Below are positions 1 to 5,989 of a DNA stretch of 5,989 bases, piece by piece. Source of the DNA: Bacteroidales bacterium (GTDB lineage Bacteria > Bacteroidota > Bacteroidia > Bacteroidales > FEN-979); the NCBI GenBank assembly GCA_023229525.1, contig JALNZC010000085.1, positions 1 to 5,989 of the forward strand, written 5' to 3'. The notes beneath the pieces are model-generated. The model worked only from the letters and a program-made list of their open reading frames with translations. It ran no database searches and was not told the DNA's origin. Made by a program: the position numbers and the translations under genes. Numbering within the stretch: the first letter of the stretch is position 1; each line of letters begins with the position of its first letter.

Positions 1-414
1 GAAATGCTGGATTTCGGGGTGGTGAAGAAAAGTGACTATAAGTATGTTCTTGCAGGTACTGCGAATTTGGTATCGTTCGATGTTACCTGCGCGCCGAATA
101 CTCCATATCATGATTACTGGGTATTCCCGGTTTCGGATACTACAGTAAATGTTGAAGAGACCCAACCAGGACAAAAAGCGTTAAAGGTGTATCCCAATCC
201 GGCAAGAGATTATGTGGTTTTTGAGCGCAGCGGGGCACAAAATACACGGCAAAAACATGATTATATCCAAATCATGAATGTCTTCGGGCAGTTGGTTGAA
301 ACACTTGAAATGCTCGGGAACAGAACGGTTTGGAATATGGAAGGGATTAACCCGGGGGTTTATATCTATAAATACGGGGGAAGTGATTATTTTGGGAAGG
401 TGGTGAAAAGGTGA
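1..414 (+). CDS. C-terminal part of a secreted repeat protein with T9SS type A sorting domain (5' partial)
   Basis: The frame is open from the first base and stops with TGA at 412-414, so the real start lies upstream and only about 137 codons are visible. The first 45 or so residues (YVLAGT, then DVTC, then DYWVF) look like the last blade of the Bacteroidetes propeller-type repeat whose usual form is GGYIxAGxT...DVT...DYWVxK. After a short linker comes VYPNPARDYVVFE (YPNPA encoded at 190-204), then a beta-rich segment with FGQLVE, NPGVYIYKY and a basic end GKVVKR. This is the order of motifs in a T9SS type A C-terminal sorting domain. That domain directs export across the outer membrane and is normally cleaved. 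The product is therefore a surface or released protein of unknown ligand. The sorting domain is clear; the propeller reading rests on one degenerate repeat. Confidence 0.85.
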   Translation, partial: EMLDFGVVKKSDYKYVLAGTANLVSFDVTCAPNTPYHDYWVFPVSDTTVNVEETQPGQKALKVYPNPARDYVVFERSGAQNTRQKHDYIQIMNVFGQLVETLEMLGNRTVWNMEGINPGVYIYKYGGSDYFGKVVKR

Positions 415-710
415 GATTATGAGGATAAAAAACAGGGTCGAAGGGCATATAGTTTATTCACTTTCGGACTGATGCTTGTTTCATATCAATATCTTATGTA
501 CGTCTATTAACTCACACCATATAATAAAGATATCATATACGAACTTGCAATTGGAATGAGCGTTAGGGGGATCGATATAGAAATGAACCGATCCAATTCA
601 TCCATCTAAAAAAGCTAAACGGAATCCGTAGGTGTTTCTATACAAGAACCAATGGTGAGTGGGTTTACTAGCACTGTTCAGACAAAATCCGCAATAAAAT
701 ATTTGACCAC
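415..710. other. gene-free region with possible decayed transposase traces
   Basis: No intact reading frame is found here. Two stretches translate into peptides reminiscent of IS1-type transposases, but with stops and different frames. At 511-603 a frame reads LTPYNKDIIYELAIGMSVRG and then ends at TAA, suggestive of the helix-turn-helix part. At about 642-695 another frame reads YKNQW, stop, VGLLALFRQNPQ, resembling the NQWxWLALxRxTRQ segment. The resemblance is from memory of the family and is short, so it may be chance. A 6-bp inverted repeat GGATCG/CGATCC lies at 569-574 and 589-594. No terminator with a T-run follows the upstream gene. Confidence 0.3.
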
Positions 711-779
711 TTTCCCTTACGAATTACGGGAAACCGTAAAAAATTTTACGGTTATAATCCCTTGACAACGGTTAATAAT
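711..779. repeat. nested inverted and direct repeats, candidate operator
   Basis: Three mutually overlapping dyads are packed here. TTTCCC at 711-716 pairs with GGGAAA at 728-733. TTACGG at 724-729 pairs with CCGTAA at 734-739 around a GAAA loop. AACCGTAAAA at 732-741 pairs perfectly with TTTTACGGTT at 744-753 around two bases, and can be extended by GGGA (728-731) with TCCC (758-761) across a 4-base bulge. In addition ACGGTTATAAT at 748-758 is nearly repeated as ACGGTTAATAAT at 768-779, 20 bp later, about two helical turns. The CCGTAA/TTACGG unit thus recurs three times, with a partial fourth. It ends just upstream of the promoter-like boxes of the next gene, which suits a regulator binding site. 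A transcribed hairpin with alternative pairings is also possible. There is no T-run to make it a standard terminator. Confidence 0.55.
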
Positions 780-810
780 TGTATTGCTATTGCAAGGTAA
801 TTTAATTTTG
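778..810 (+). promoter_or_regulatory. candidate Bacteroidetes-type promoter
   Basis: TAATTTTG at 803-810 matches the Bacteroidetes -7 element TAnnTTTG. ATTG at 778-781 lies 21 bases upstream, within the 19-21 spacing reported for the TTTG -33 element, though it matches only three of four bases. Transcription would start around 816-818 and leave a leader of roughly 22-24 bases before the ATG at 840. A competing sigma70-like TTGACA is present at 762-767, but its -10 at the right spacing (TGCTAT, 785-790) is poor. No Shine-Dalgarno precedes the ATG, as is common in this phylum. Confidence 0.45.
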
Positions 811-839
811 ATAGATGTCTTATAAGTTATTTAGATATT

Positions 840-2414
840 ATGAAAAATGTTAGTCATTTATTAATGTTCCTTTCAATCTTGATCGTAAACGATTTAAATG
901 CGCAACCCGGAAGCCTCGATAAATCATTTGGTGTTAATGGAATAGTAACAACTACTATAGGTGTTCGGGATGCTAACGTTGCATCTGTCGCAATACAAGC
1001 CGATTCTAAAATTGTTGCAGCCGGATATTCATACAATGGTAAAAATTATGACTTTGCCATTGCGCGATATGATACAAATGGGTTTCTGGATAGCAGCTTT
1101 GGCGACAATGGTAAAGTAACAACTAAAATTGGCCCGGGAAATAATAGTATCAGATCATTGAACATACAGCCCGACAGGAAAATAGTTGTTGCAGGATTTG
1201 CAGACAATGGCACATATACCGACTTTGCTTTGTCCCGGTATAACATTGATGGATCTTTAGATAAAACCTTTGGAACCGATGGTGCGTTAACTACTTCATT
1301 TGGTGAATTTAGCGTTTCGTTTTCTGCTGCCATTCAACCTGATGGAAAGATCATGGTTGTAGGTTGCACGGGATCACCGGTTGGACCAGGAGGCAACTTC
1401 TTTGCTTTGGTACGATATAATTTAAACGGTAGTCTGGATAGCACTTTTGGAAGTAACGGGAAAATAACTACAGCAATACGTAATGTCGATGATGCCGCAT
1501 TTTCAGTTGGCATTCAGTCAGATGGAAAAATTGTTGTAGCAGGATTGTCGTACCATTATACTATCTTCAGCACAGGCTCTGACATTGCTTTGGCACGATA
1601 TAACACAAATGGCACCCTGGATACTACTTTTGGGATAGAAGGAAAAGTAATTACCCCCATTGGAGAGTTTAGCTTGGCTACTAAGCTTCATATCCTCGGC
1701 AATCAAAAAATTATTGTATCTGGATCTACTTATAATGGCTCGGATTGGGACTTTGCCCTGGCACAATACAATACGGATGGTTCATTGGATAACTCCTTTG
1801 GGACAGATGGTGTTGTAACCACTGCAATTGGGTTAGGCGATGATTATGCGTGCTCCTCAACAATACAACCCGATAATAAAATTATTGTAACCGGTTCGTC
1901 AATCGATGTTTCACATTCTAACTTCGCCTTAGTGAGATATAATCAAGATGGTTCATTGGATAACACATTCGGGACAGATGCGATTGTGACTACAGCCATT
2001 GATTCTAACAATTCTTATCTGTTTTCGGTTGCAATGCAAAATAATGGAGAAATCGTTGGGGCCGGAGCTACACGCATAGATGACACAATTGCAAATTTTG
2101 CTTTGGCACGATACAACTCAGGATTGAACATTGGAATTGTCGATAATCCAATTCGGGATAATTCGCTTCTGGTTTTTCCGAATCCAATTAAGCAAACTGC
2201 AATATTGGAATACTCTTTGAATCTTGAAGAAAATGTTTCAATCCATTTGATTGATATACAAGGAAAGACTAAGAAAATACTTATCGATAATCAAAAACAA
2301 AAAGCGGGGATACATCAACAAAAGATTGGCCTAACAGAAGAATTTCCGCAAGGCATTTATTTCATCATTATATCAATAGAGGGAAGGCAGTACAGTGTTG
2401 AATTAATCAAATAA
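840..2414 (+). CDS. secreted seven-repeat beta-propeller (delta-60 type) protein with T9SS sorting domain
   Basis: This is a complete 524-residue protein. Residues 1-22 form a signal peptide: K2, a hydrophobic stretch LLMFLSILIV, and a probable cut after NAQ or nearby. Seven tandem repeats follow at about 25-81, 82-138, 139-197, 198-258, 259-314, 315-371 and 372-428. Each carries the pattern SLDxTFGxxGxVTT...IQPDGKIVVAG...DFALARYNxDG. This is the delta-60 repeat, thought to form beta-propeller blades, and seven copies fit a complete seven-bladed ring. Residues 443-524 are a T9SS type A sorting domain, starting LLVFPNP and ending in GIYFIIISIEGRQYSVELIK. The protein should be exported by Sec, then by T9SS to the surface. 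No catalytic motif is seen, so binding or structural use is an inference. Repeat 5 (GNQKIIVSG) and repeat 7 (NNGEIVGAG) deviate most. The ATG at 840 is chosen because it directly begins the signal peptide. Confidence 0.92.
   Translation: MKNVSHLLMFLSILIVNDLNAQPGSLDKSFGVNGIVTTTIGVRDANVASVAIQADSKIVAAGYSYNGKNYDFAIARYDTNGFLDSSFGDNGKVTTKIGPGNNSIRSLNIQPDRKIVVAGFADNGTYTDFALSRYNIDGSLDKTFGTDGALTTSFGEFSVSFSAAIQPDGKIMVVGCTGSPVGPGGNFFALVRYNLNGSLDSTFGSNGKITTAIRNVDDAAFSVGIQSDGKIVVAGLSYHYTIFSTGSDIALARYNTNGTLDTTFGIEGKVITPIGEFSLATKLHILGNQKIIVSGSTYNGSDWDFALAQYNTDGSLDNSFGTDGVVTTAIGLGDDYACSSTIQPDNKIIVTGSSIDVSHSNFALVRYNQDGSLDNTFGTDAIVTTAIDSNNSYLFSVAMQNNGEIVGAGATRIDDTIANFALARYNSGLNIGIVDNPIRDNSLLVFPNPIKQTAILEYSLNLEENVSIHLIDIQGKTKKILIDNQKQKAGIHQQKIGLTEEFPQGIYFIIISIEGRQYSVELIK
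912..2123 (+). repeat. seven coding tandem repeats of about 171 bp
   Basis: The DNA encodes seven successive 56-61-residue units. Repeats 1, 2, 6 and 7 are 57 residues (171 bp); repeats 3, 4 and 5 are 59, 61 and 56. Repeats 6 and 7 still share nucleotide identity at their starts: an 18-base block at 1776-1793 recurs at 1947-1964, and GGGACAGATG at 1800-1809 recurs at 1971-1980, both offset by exactly 171 bases. The other units are conserved mainly at protein level, so most of the array is old and the 6/7 pair may be a younger duplication. Confidence 0.85.
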
Positions 2415-2419
2415 AGATT

Positions 2420-2463
2420 ATTCGATCGAATTTATTTATCCTGTAATCATTTGCGATAAATAA
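2420..2463. repeat. AT-rich palindromes after the propeller gene
   Basis: A perfect 12-bp palindrome ATTCGATCGAAT (2420-2431) begins five bases after the stop at 2412-2414. It is followed by TTATTTATC (2432-2440), which pairs with GATAAATAA (2455-2463) around a 14-base loop. These could form a weak bidirectional transcription end. The stems are AT-rich and no clean T-run follows, so a terminator is only a possibility. Confidence 0.35.
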
Positions 2464-2465
2464 GG

Positions 2466-2526
2466 AAGGAGGTATAGTCTAATGAGGAAGAACTACATTC
2501 CTATTGGTCAAACAGAAATCATATAA
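2466..2526 (+). other. 14-codon mini-ORF behind a perfect Shine-Dalgarno
   Basis: AAGGAGGT at 2466-2473 is a full anti-16S match and sits 8 bases before an ATG at 2482. The frame reads MRKNYIPIGQTEII and stops with TAA at 2524-2526, 79 bases before the next gene. No homologue is recognised. Strong Shine-Dalgarno sequences are uncommon at Bacteroidetes genes, and neither neighbouring gene has one, so this could be a translated leader or small peptide. A chance purine run is equally possible. Confidence 0.25.
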
Positions 2527-2605
2527 ACTATTAATCACTTCGATTCCTGCCACTCCTTTATTATATGGTCTGAAAATTATATTACAAACTAAACATTCAT
2601 AAGCT

Positions 2606-5600
2606 ATGAAAACAAAAGTACTGGTGTCGTTATTAATATTCATTTTCCTCATACATTTGAGACCTTCTTGTTTATCTGGTCAAAATTTTAATGTTACTCC
2701 CCCTTCGGTAACCCTTGGTTATATAAATAGAGGTGCTACTATAAACCTAAATTTTGACGTTATCAATTACTACGTTGGCATTTTTGAATATAAAGTAACC
2801 TGTTGGGATCCAATTATTACTTCAATTAACCCTTCAGAATTTCAGATATCTCAACCATATATTCCTGTAACAGTTAATGTTAGTGGTGTTATCCCAAATG
2901 ATGCTTGGCTTGGGACTGGTTTTTTTAATATTGAGTTCCAAGATAAAAATATTCTCCAAAATTGGATTCAGGTTACGGTATATTATGAAATCATCCCCGG
3001 ATTGGGTATTGAAGATAACCTGCATATAACTCATTATGATCAAAGCTTTTCAGTAGGTGATCCACTACATTGTCATGCTGTTTTTAATGACGAATATCCC
3101 TATGGAGATTATATGACGACTTGGTATTTAAAAATGGAAATTTATCCATCTGGGCAACCATATACATACCAATATCTTGATCAGGGACAGGGAGGTATGC
3201 CAACTTATGTTGATTGGTATTATAATGCTGGTGCACTCCCTTCAAATGGTCCATTCACTCGAAATGAATTAGGGCAAGTGTTAGGGAGACTCAAAGTTTG
3301 GGGGGTTGATAATGATGGTTCTACCCATGCACATGAAAGATTGTTTGGAATAAATAAAGAGCCAGATCCACCTAATCTGTTTCATGGATTGATGAACGGG
3401 AACTCTATTTCTTTATCATACAATAGCTATGGAGCTTCAAATTATCTCATATATTATGCAACTCATCAAGGTCCTCCCTATAACGGTACAGGTGCTACAC
3501 AGGGACCTTCACCAATATCTGCTGGTAGTTCTACAAATTTTGTAATTAGTGGTTTACAACAATGTACTCCATATTACTTCGCAGTAAAAGGTGCAAATGC
3601 TTATGGAAATAGTGTTTACTCAAATGAAAGTAAAATTATTCTATTCACCCCGCAAAACCAGCTTCCTGTTGACTATTTCCTGGATGATGTTCATATTAAT
3701 CATGATTTTACATATAATTCAAATTTTTACTTCGCAAAGAATCTGATTATTGAACCAGGAAACACTTTGAATGTCAATAATTGTTTTCTATATTTTGATG
3801 TAAGTTCAAAAATAATAATCAAACCTGGCGGTAAGCTTGTTCTTAACGGTGCGACATGTACTTCTCCATGTGGACCGAGTTGGCAAGGCATTGAAGTGTG
3901 GGGCAATAGCTCGCAACATCAATATACGATAAACGGAGAGTGTTACCAGGGCATCGTTGAACTGAAGAACGGAACCGTTATTGAAAATGCTTGTAATGCG
4001 ATTCGCCTTTGGCATCCTGGCGACTTTAACTCCATGGGTGGCATTGTGCGTGCTACCAATACTAACTTCAAAAATAACCAATTTACTGTTGATTTCATGA
4101 GGTACCATAATTTCAATCCGGTCAATCCCCAGATTCAAATGAGTAATTTCGGCTATTTCTCAAACTGTCAATTTGTTACTGATGATAATTATATCATACC
4201 CTATCCATTCTATGACTTTATATCAATGTGGGATGTTGAGGGTATCCGGATCATTGGTTGCCGCTTCAAGAACCTGAAAGTCAATAATAACTCAAACAGG
4301 GGATATGGAATCCGTTCCATGGATGCAAAATACAATGTGGTATCCTACTGTTCAAGTCCTGTTTTACCCTGTCCAACAGGATCTCTGATACAATCCGAAT
4401 TCCAAGGATTGTATGCGGGTATTGAGGCCTTGAATACCATGTCGACAAAGACCATCTATGTGAATGATGCGATTTTTAGAGACAATAGTTATGGGGTTAA
4501 ATTGGATGCTGTGCCTAATGCCCGGATTATTTTCAGTGATTTTTACATCGGAGCCAACCCCAATTGTCCTAATTTTACTGGAATTGGAATTGAATTGAAC
4601 AATTGTAACGGGTACTCTGTGGAAGAGAATAAATTCACCTATTACAATACAAGGCCAAATGGAAACAATTTCATTGGTATCAGGATTAAAGGACCAATAA
4701 CTCCTCCATATTCAGTATTATATAATGAAATCTATAAAAACGATTTCAATGGAATTACCGCAGGAAATCTGTCTGAGGGGGCTAATGGTTCGCTTACACC
4801 TCCATTCAGTGGTTTATGTTATTTCTGTAATTCGAATCTTGGCAATGTCAGTAATGATTTTTACGTGGATACCTTGGGAATTGCTATATATCAAGGTACA
4901 TCAACGTCGAGTGCTGGTAATGTGTTTTCACATACTGGCTCAAATCCATATAGTGATTTTAATAATCATGGTGAATGGCCGATTGATTATACCTATTATA
5001 GCGGTAATCCAGGGACACAAGGTGTTCCCGGAGAAAAACCAATCTATTACTATAATGTATTTTTATTTGCTACTCCCAATCAGAATCTATGCCTGTCAAA
5101 TTATGGATCAGGAAATTCTAATCTGAAATTGACGGATAACCAGATTAACGCACTCGAACAACAGTTTGCCAATAACTCCGTTGCATATGACAACTTACTC
5201 GTATTATACGAAACGCTGAAGGATGGAGGAAGTACTGCGCTAAAGGAAGCTGAAATTGTTAGCAGCACTCCGTCCCAAACCATGGAGTTACGGGATGAAT
5301 TGCTGGGCAGTTCTCCACATCTTTCAAAGGACGTGCTGAAGAAAGCTGCAGATAAATATGATGTTTTACCCGATGCCATTCTCTTTGAGATCCTTTCAGC
5401 AAATCCCGACGAACTTCGGAACGAGGAGTTACTTACCCACCTTGCCAAACGAACACCACCATTTCCCGATTATATGATCGAATTGTTGAGGGCTTTTGCA
5501 TCCGGCTCATCCTATAAAACTACCTTGCAAAAGCAGCTGTCTTCTTTTAATGCCAACAAAACAAAGGCTGTTTATGCTCTCTTACGCGATATGTTGATCG

Positions 5601-5989
5601 ATACGGTCCCTGAGTTATCCCGCGTGAGAAACTGGCTGGATAATCTTCAGAACATCCAGGCTGATTACCAGATAATCGATTCATATTTGCAACAAAAGAA
5701 TGCCACCTCGGCCATGGCTTTGGTCAATATGCTCCCCCAGCTCTATGCGATGGATACGGATGCCCAGGCGGAGTATGATCTTTATAAAGATCTGAAGATC
5801 ATCCAGAGTGATCTGATTAATGAGGAAAAAAATGTCTATGAGTTGAGCCAGGCGCAGATTTCCGAACTACAAGGTATTGCCCAGAACAGCAAGGGTCTTG
5901 CAGGAGTTCAGGCTAAGAATATCCTTTCATTTGTTTACGGGTATGCGTATCTGAACTGTGCGGAGATCAAATCTGTCCCAAAAATCAAG
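2606..5989 (+). CDS. large secreted multidomain protein: FN3, parallel beta-helix and alpha-helical module (3' partial)
   Basis: One frame runs from the ATG at 2606 to the window edge: 1128 codons, no stop, no frameshift. Residues 1-26 are a signal peptide (MKTK, hydrophobic VLVSLLIFIFLIHL, cut near SGQ). Residues 27-130 look like an immunoglobulin-type beta-sandwich (TPPSVTLGYINRGATINLNF), and 131-251 is an unassigned, tryptophan- and tyrosine-rich segment. Residues 252-347 are a fibronectin type III domain starting EPDPPNL, with YYFAVKGANAYGNSVYSNE as its last strands. About 353-829 is a right-handed parallel beta-helix: IIIKPGGKLVLNG (403-415), C418/C422, WQGIEVWG (426-433), then many short N-rich turns. 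About 840-1128 is alpha-helical, with SPHLSKDVL (from 903) and ILSANPDEL (from about 930). Beta-helix proteins of this build in Bacteroidetes usually end in a T9SS domain, which would lie beyond the window. No pectinase-like or other active site was recognised, so a surface or adhesive role is inferred. The start has no Shine-Dalgarno but immediately opens the signal peptide. Confidence 0.88.
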   Translation, partial: MKTKVLVSLLIFIFLIHLRPSCLSGQNFNVTPPSVTLGYINRGATINLNFDVINYYVGIFEYKVTCWDPIITSINPSEFQISQPYIPVTVNVSGVIPNDAWLGTGFFNIEFQDKNILQNWIQVTVYYEIIPGLGIEDNLHITHYDQSFSVGDPLHCHAVFNDEYPYGDYMTTWYLKMEIYPSGQPYTYQYLDQGQGGMPTYVDWYYNAGALPSNGPFTRNELGQVLGRLKVWGVDNDGSTHAHERLFGINKEPDPPNLFHGLMNGNSISLSYNSYGASNYLIYYATHQGPPYNGTGATQGPSPISAGSSTNFVISGLQQCTPYYFAVKGANAYGNSVYSNESKIILFTPQNQLPVDYFLDDVHINHDFTYNSNFYFAKNLIIEPGNTLNVNNCFLYFDVSSKIIIKPGGKLVLNGATCTSPCGPSWQGIEVWGNSSQHQYTINGECYQGIVELKNGTVIENACNAIRLWHPGDFNSMGGIVRATNTNFKNNQFTVDFMRYHNFNPVNPQIQMSNFGYFSNCQFVTDDNYIIPYPFYDFISMWDVEGIRIIGCRFKNLKVNNNSNRGYGIRSMDAKYNVVSYCSSPVLPCPTGSLIQSEFQGLYAGIEALNTMSTKTIYVNDAIFRDNSYGVKLDAVPNARIIFSDFYIGANPNCPNFTGIGIELNNCNGYSVEENKFTYYNTRPNGNNFIGIRIKGPITPPYSVLYNEIYKNDFNGITAGNLSEGANGSLTPPFSGLCYFCNSNLGNVSNDFYVDTLGIAIYQGTSTSSAGNVFSHTGSNPYSDFNNHGEWPIDYTYYSGNPGTQGVPGEKPIYYYNVFLFATPNQNLCLSNYGSGNSNLKLTDNQINALEQQFANNSVAYDNLLVLYETLKDGGSTALKEAEIVSSTPSQTMELRDELLGSSPHLSKDVLKKAADKYDVLPDAILFEILSANPDELRNEELLTHLAKRTPPFPDYMIELLRAFASGSSYKTTLQKQLSSFNANKTKAVYALLRDMLIDTVPELSRVRNWLDNLQNIQADYQIIDSYLQQKNATSAMALVNMLPQLYAMDTDAQAEYDLYKDLKIIQSDLINEEKNVYELSQAQISELQGIAQNSKGLAGVQAKNILSFVYGYAYLNCAEIKSVPKIK

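Noticed and set aside
728..761. Intrinsic terminator for the upstream gene
   Set aside because: The stem is strong but no T-run follows on either strand, and it lies over 300 bases after the stop codon, next to the promoter-like boxes of the next gene.
854..1766. Three antisense frames within the propeller gene
   Set aside because: They mirror the repeat unit (recurring LSPxxLSR from the complement of the LDxxFG codons), a typical shadow of a tandem-repeat gene.
912..2123. CRISPR-like regular repeats
   Set aside because: The 171-bp periodicity is coding, diverged at DNA level and follows protein repeats. There are no short identical repeats with unique spacers.
2666..2680. Lipoprotein signal around Cys22 of the large protein
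   Set aside because: The residues before the cysteine are R-P-S, which lacks the hydrophobic -3 position of a lipobox. An ordinary signal peptide cut a few residues later fits better.
2834..3043. 69-codon antisense frame under the N-terminal part of the large gene
   Set aside because: The forward frame is continuous here between signal peptide and FN3 domain, and the antisense product resembles nothing.
3806..4138. Antisense frames at 3806-4138 and 3943-4125
   Set aside because: They overlap the clearly coding beta-helix segment, have no start context and show no recognisable protein pattern.
4725..5126. 133-codon forward frame inside the large gene
   Set aside because: It lies wholly within the 2606-5989 frame in another phase. 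Its translation is dominated by I, M, V and R runs without a recognisable domain, while the main frame continues the beta-helix pattern through the same bases.
5101..5448. 115-codon antisense frame
   Set aside because: It is serine- and phenylalanine-rich, as expected from the complement of the helical coding region. The forward frame carries the SPHLS and ANPDEL motifs.

Overview
The window looks like an accessory stretch of a Bacteroidota (Bacteroidetes) chromosome. Three same-strand genes for secreted proteins follow one another with wide AT-rich gaps. Two of them end in a type IX secretion system (T9SS) type A sorting domain (YPNPA in the first, FPNP in the second), which is essentially confined to this phylum. 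A TAnnTTTG promoter-like box and starts without Shine-Dalgarno sequences also fit.

Layout: (1) 1-414 is the 3' end of a gene for a secreted protein: a last propeller-like repeat followed by a T9SS C-terminal domain. (2) 415-839 has no intact gene. It holds translated fragments that faintly resemble a decayed IS1-type transposase, then a dense set of inverted and direct repeats (711-779) and a Bacteroidetes-style promoter just before the next gene. (3) 840-2414 is a complete gene: signal peptide, exactly seven tandem delta-60-type repeats (a probable seven-bladed beta-propeller) and a T9SS domain. (4) 2415-2605 is a gap with AT-rich palindromes and a 14-codon mini-ORF behind an unusually perfect Shine-Dalgarno. 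(5) 2606-5989 is one uninterrupted reading frame of 1128 codons that runs off the right edge without a stop. It has a signal peptide, an N-terminal beta-sandwich-like region, a fibronectin type III domain, a right-handed beta-helix region and a long alpha-helical module.

All three products appear to be exported, and the two whose C-termini are visible should be anchored at or released from the cell surface through T9SS. No enzyme active site is evident in any of them. They look like surface or extracellular repeat proteins for adhesion, binding or matrix roles rather than a metabolic operon. The large gaps and the separate promoter suggest individual transcription units. No defence system, CRISPR array, tRNA or rRNA was seen. 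The most interesting items are the repeat array before gene 2, the composition jump inside gene 3 at the start of its beta-helix, and the uncharacterised helical module at the right edge.
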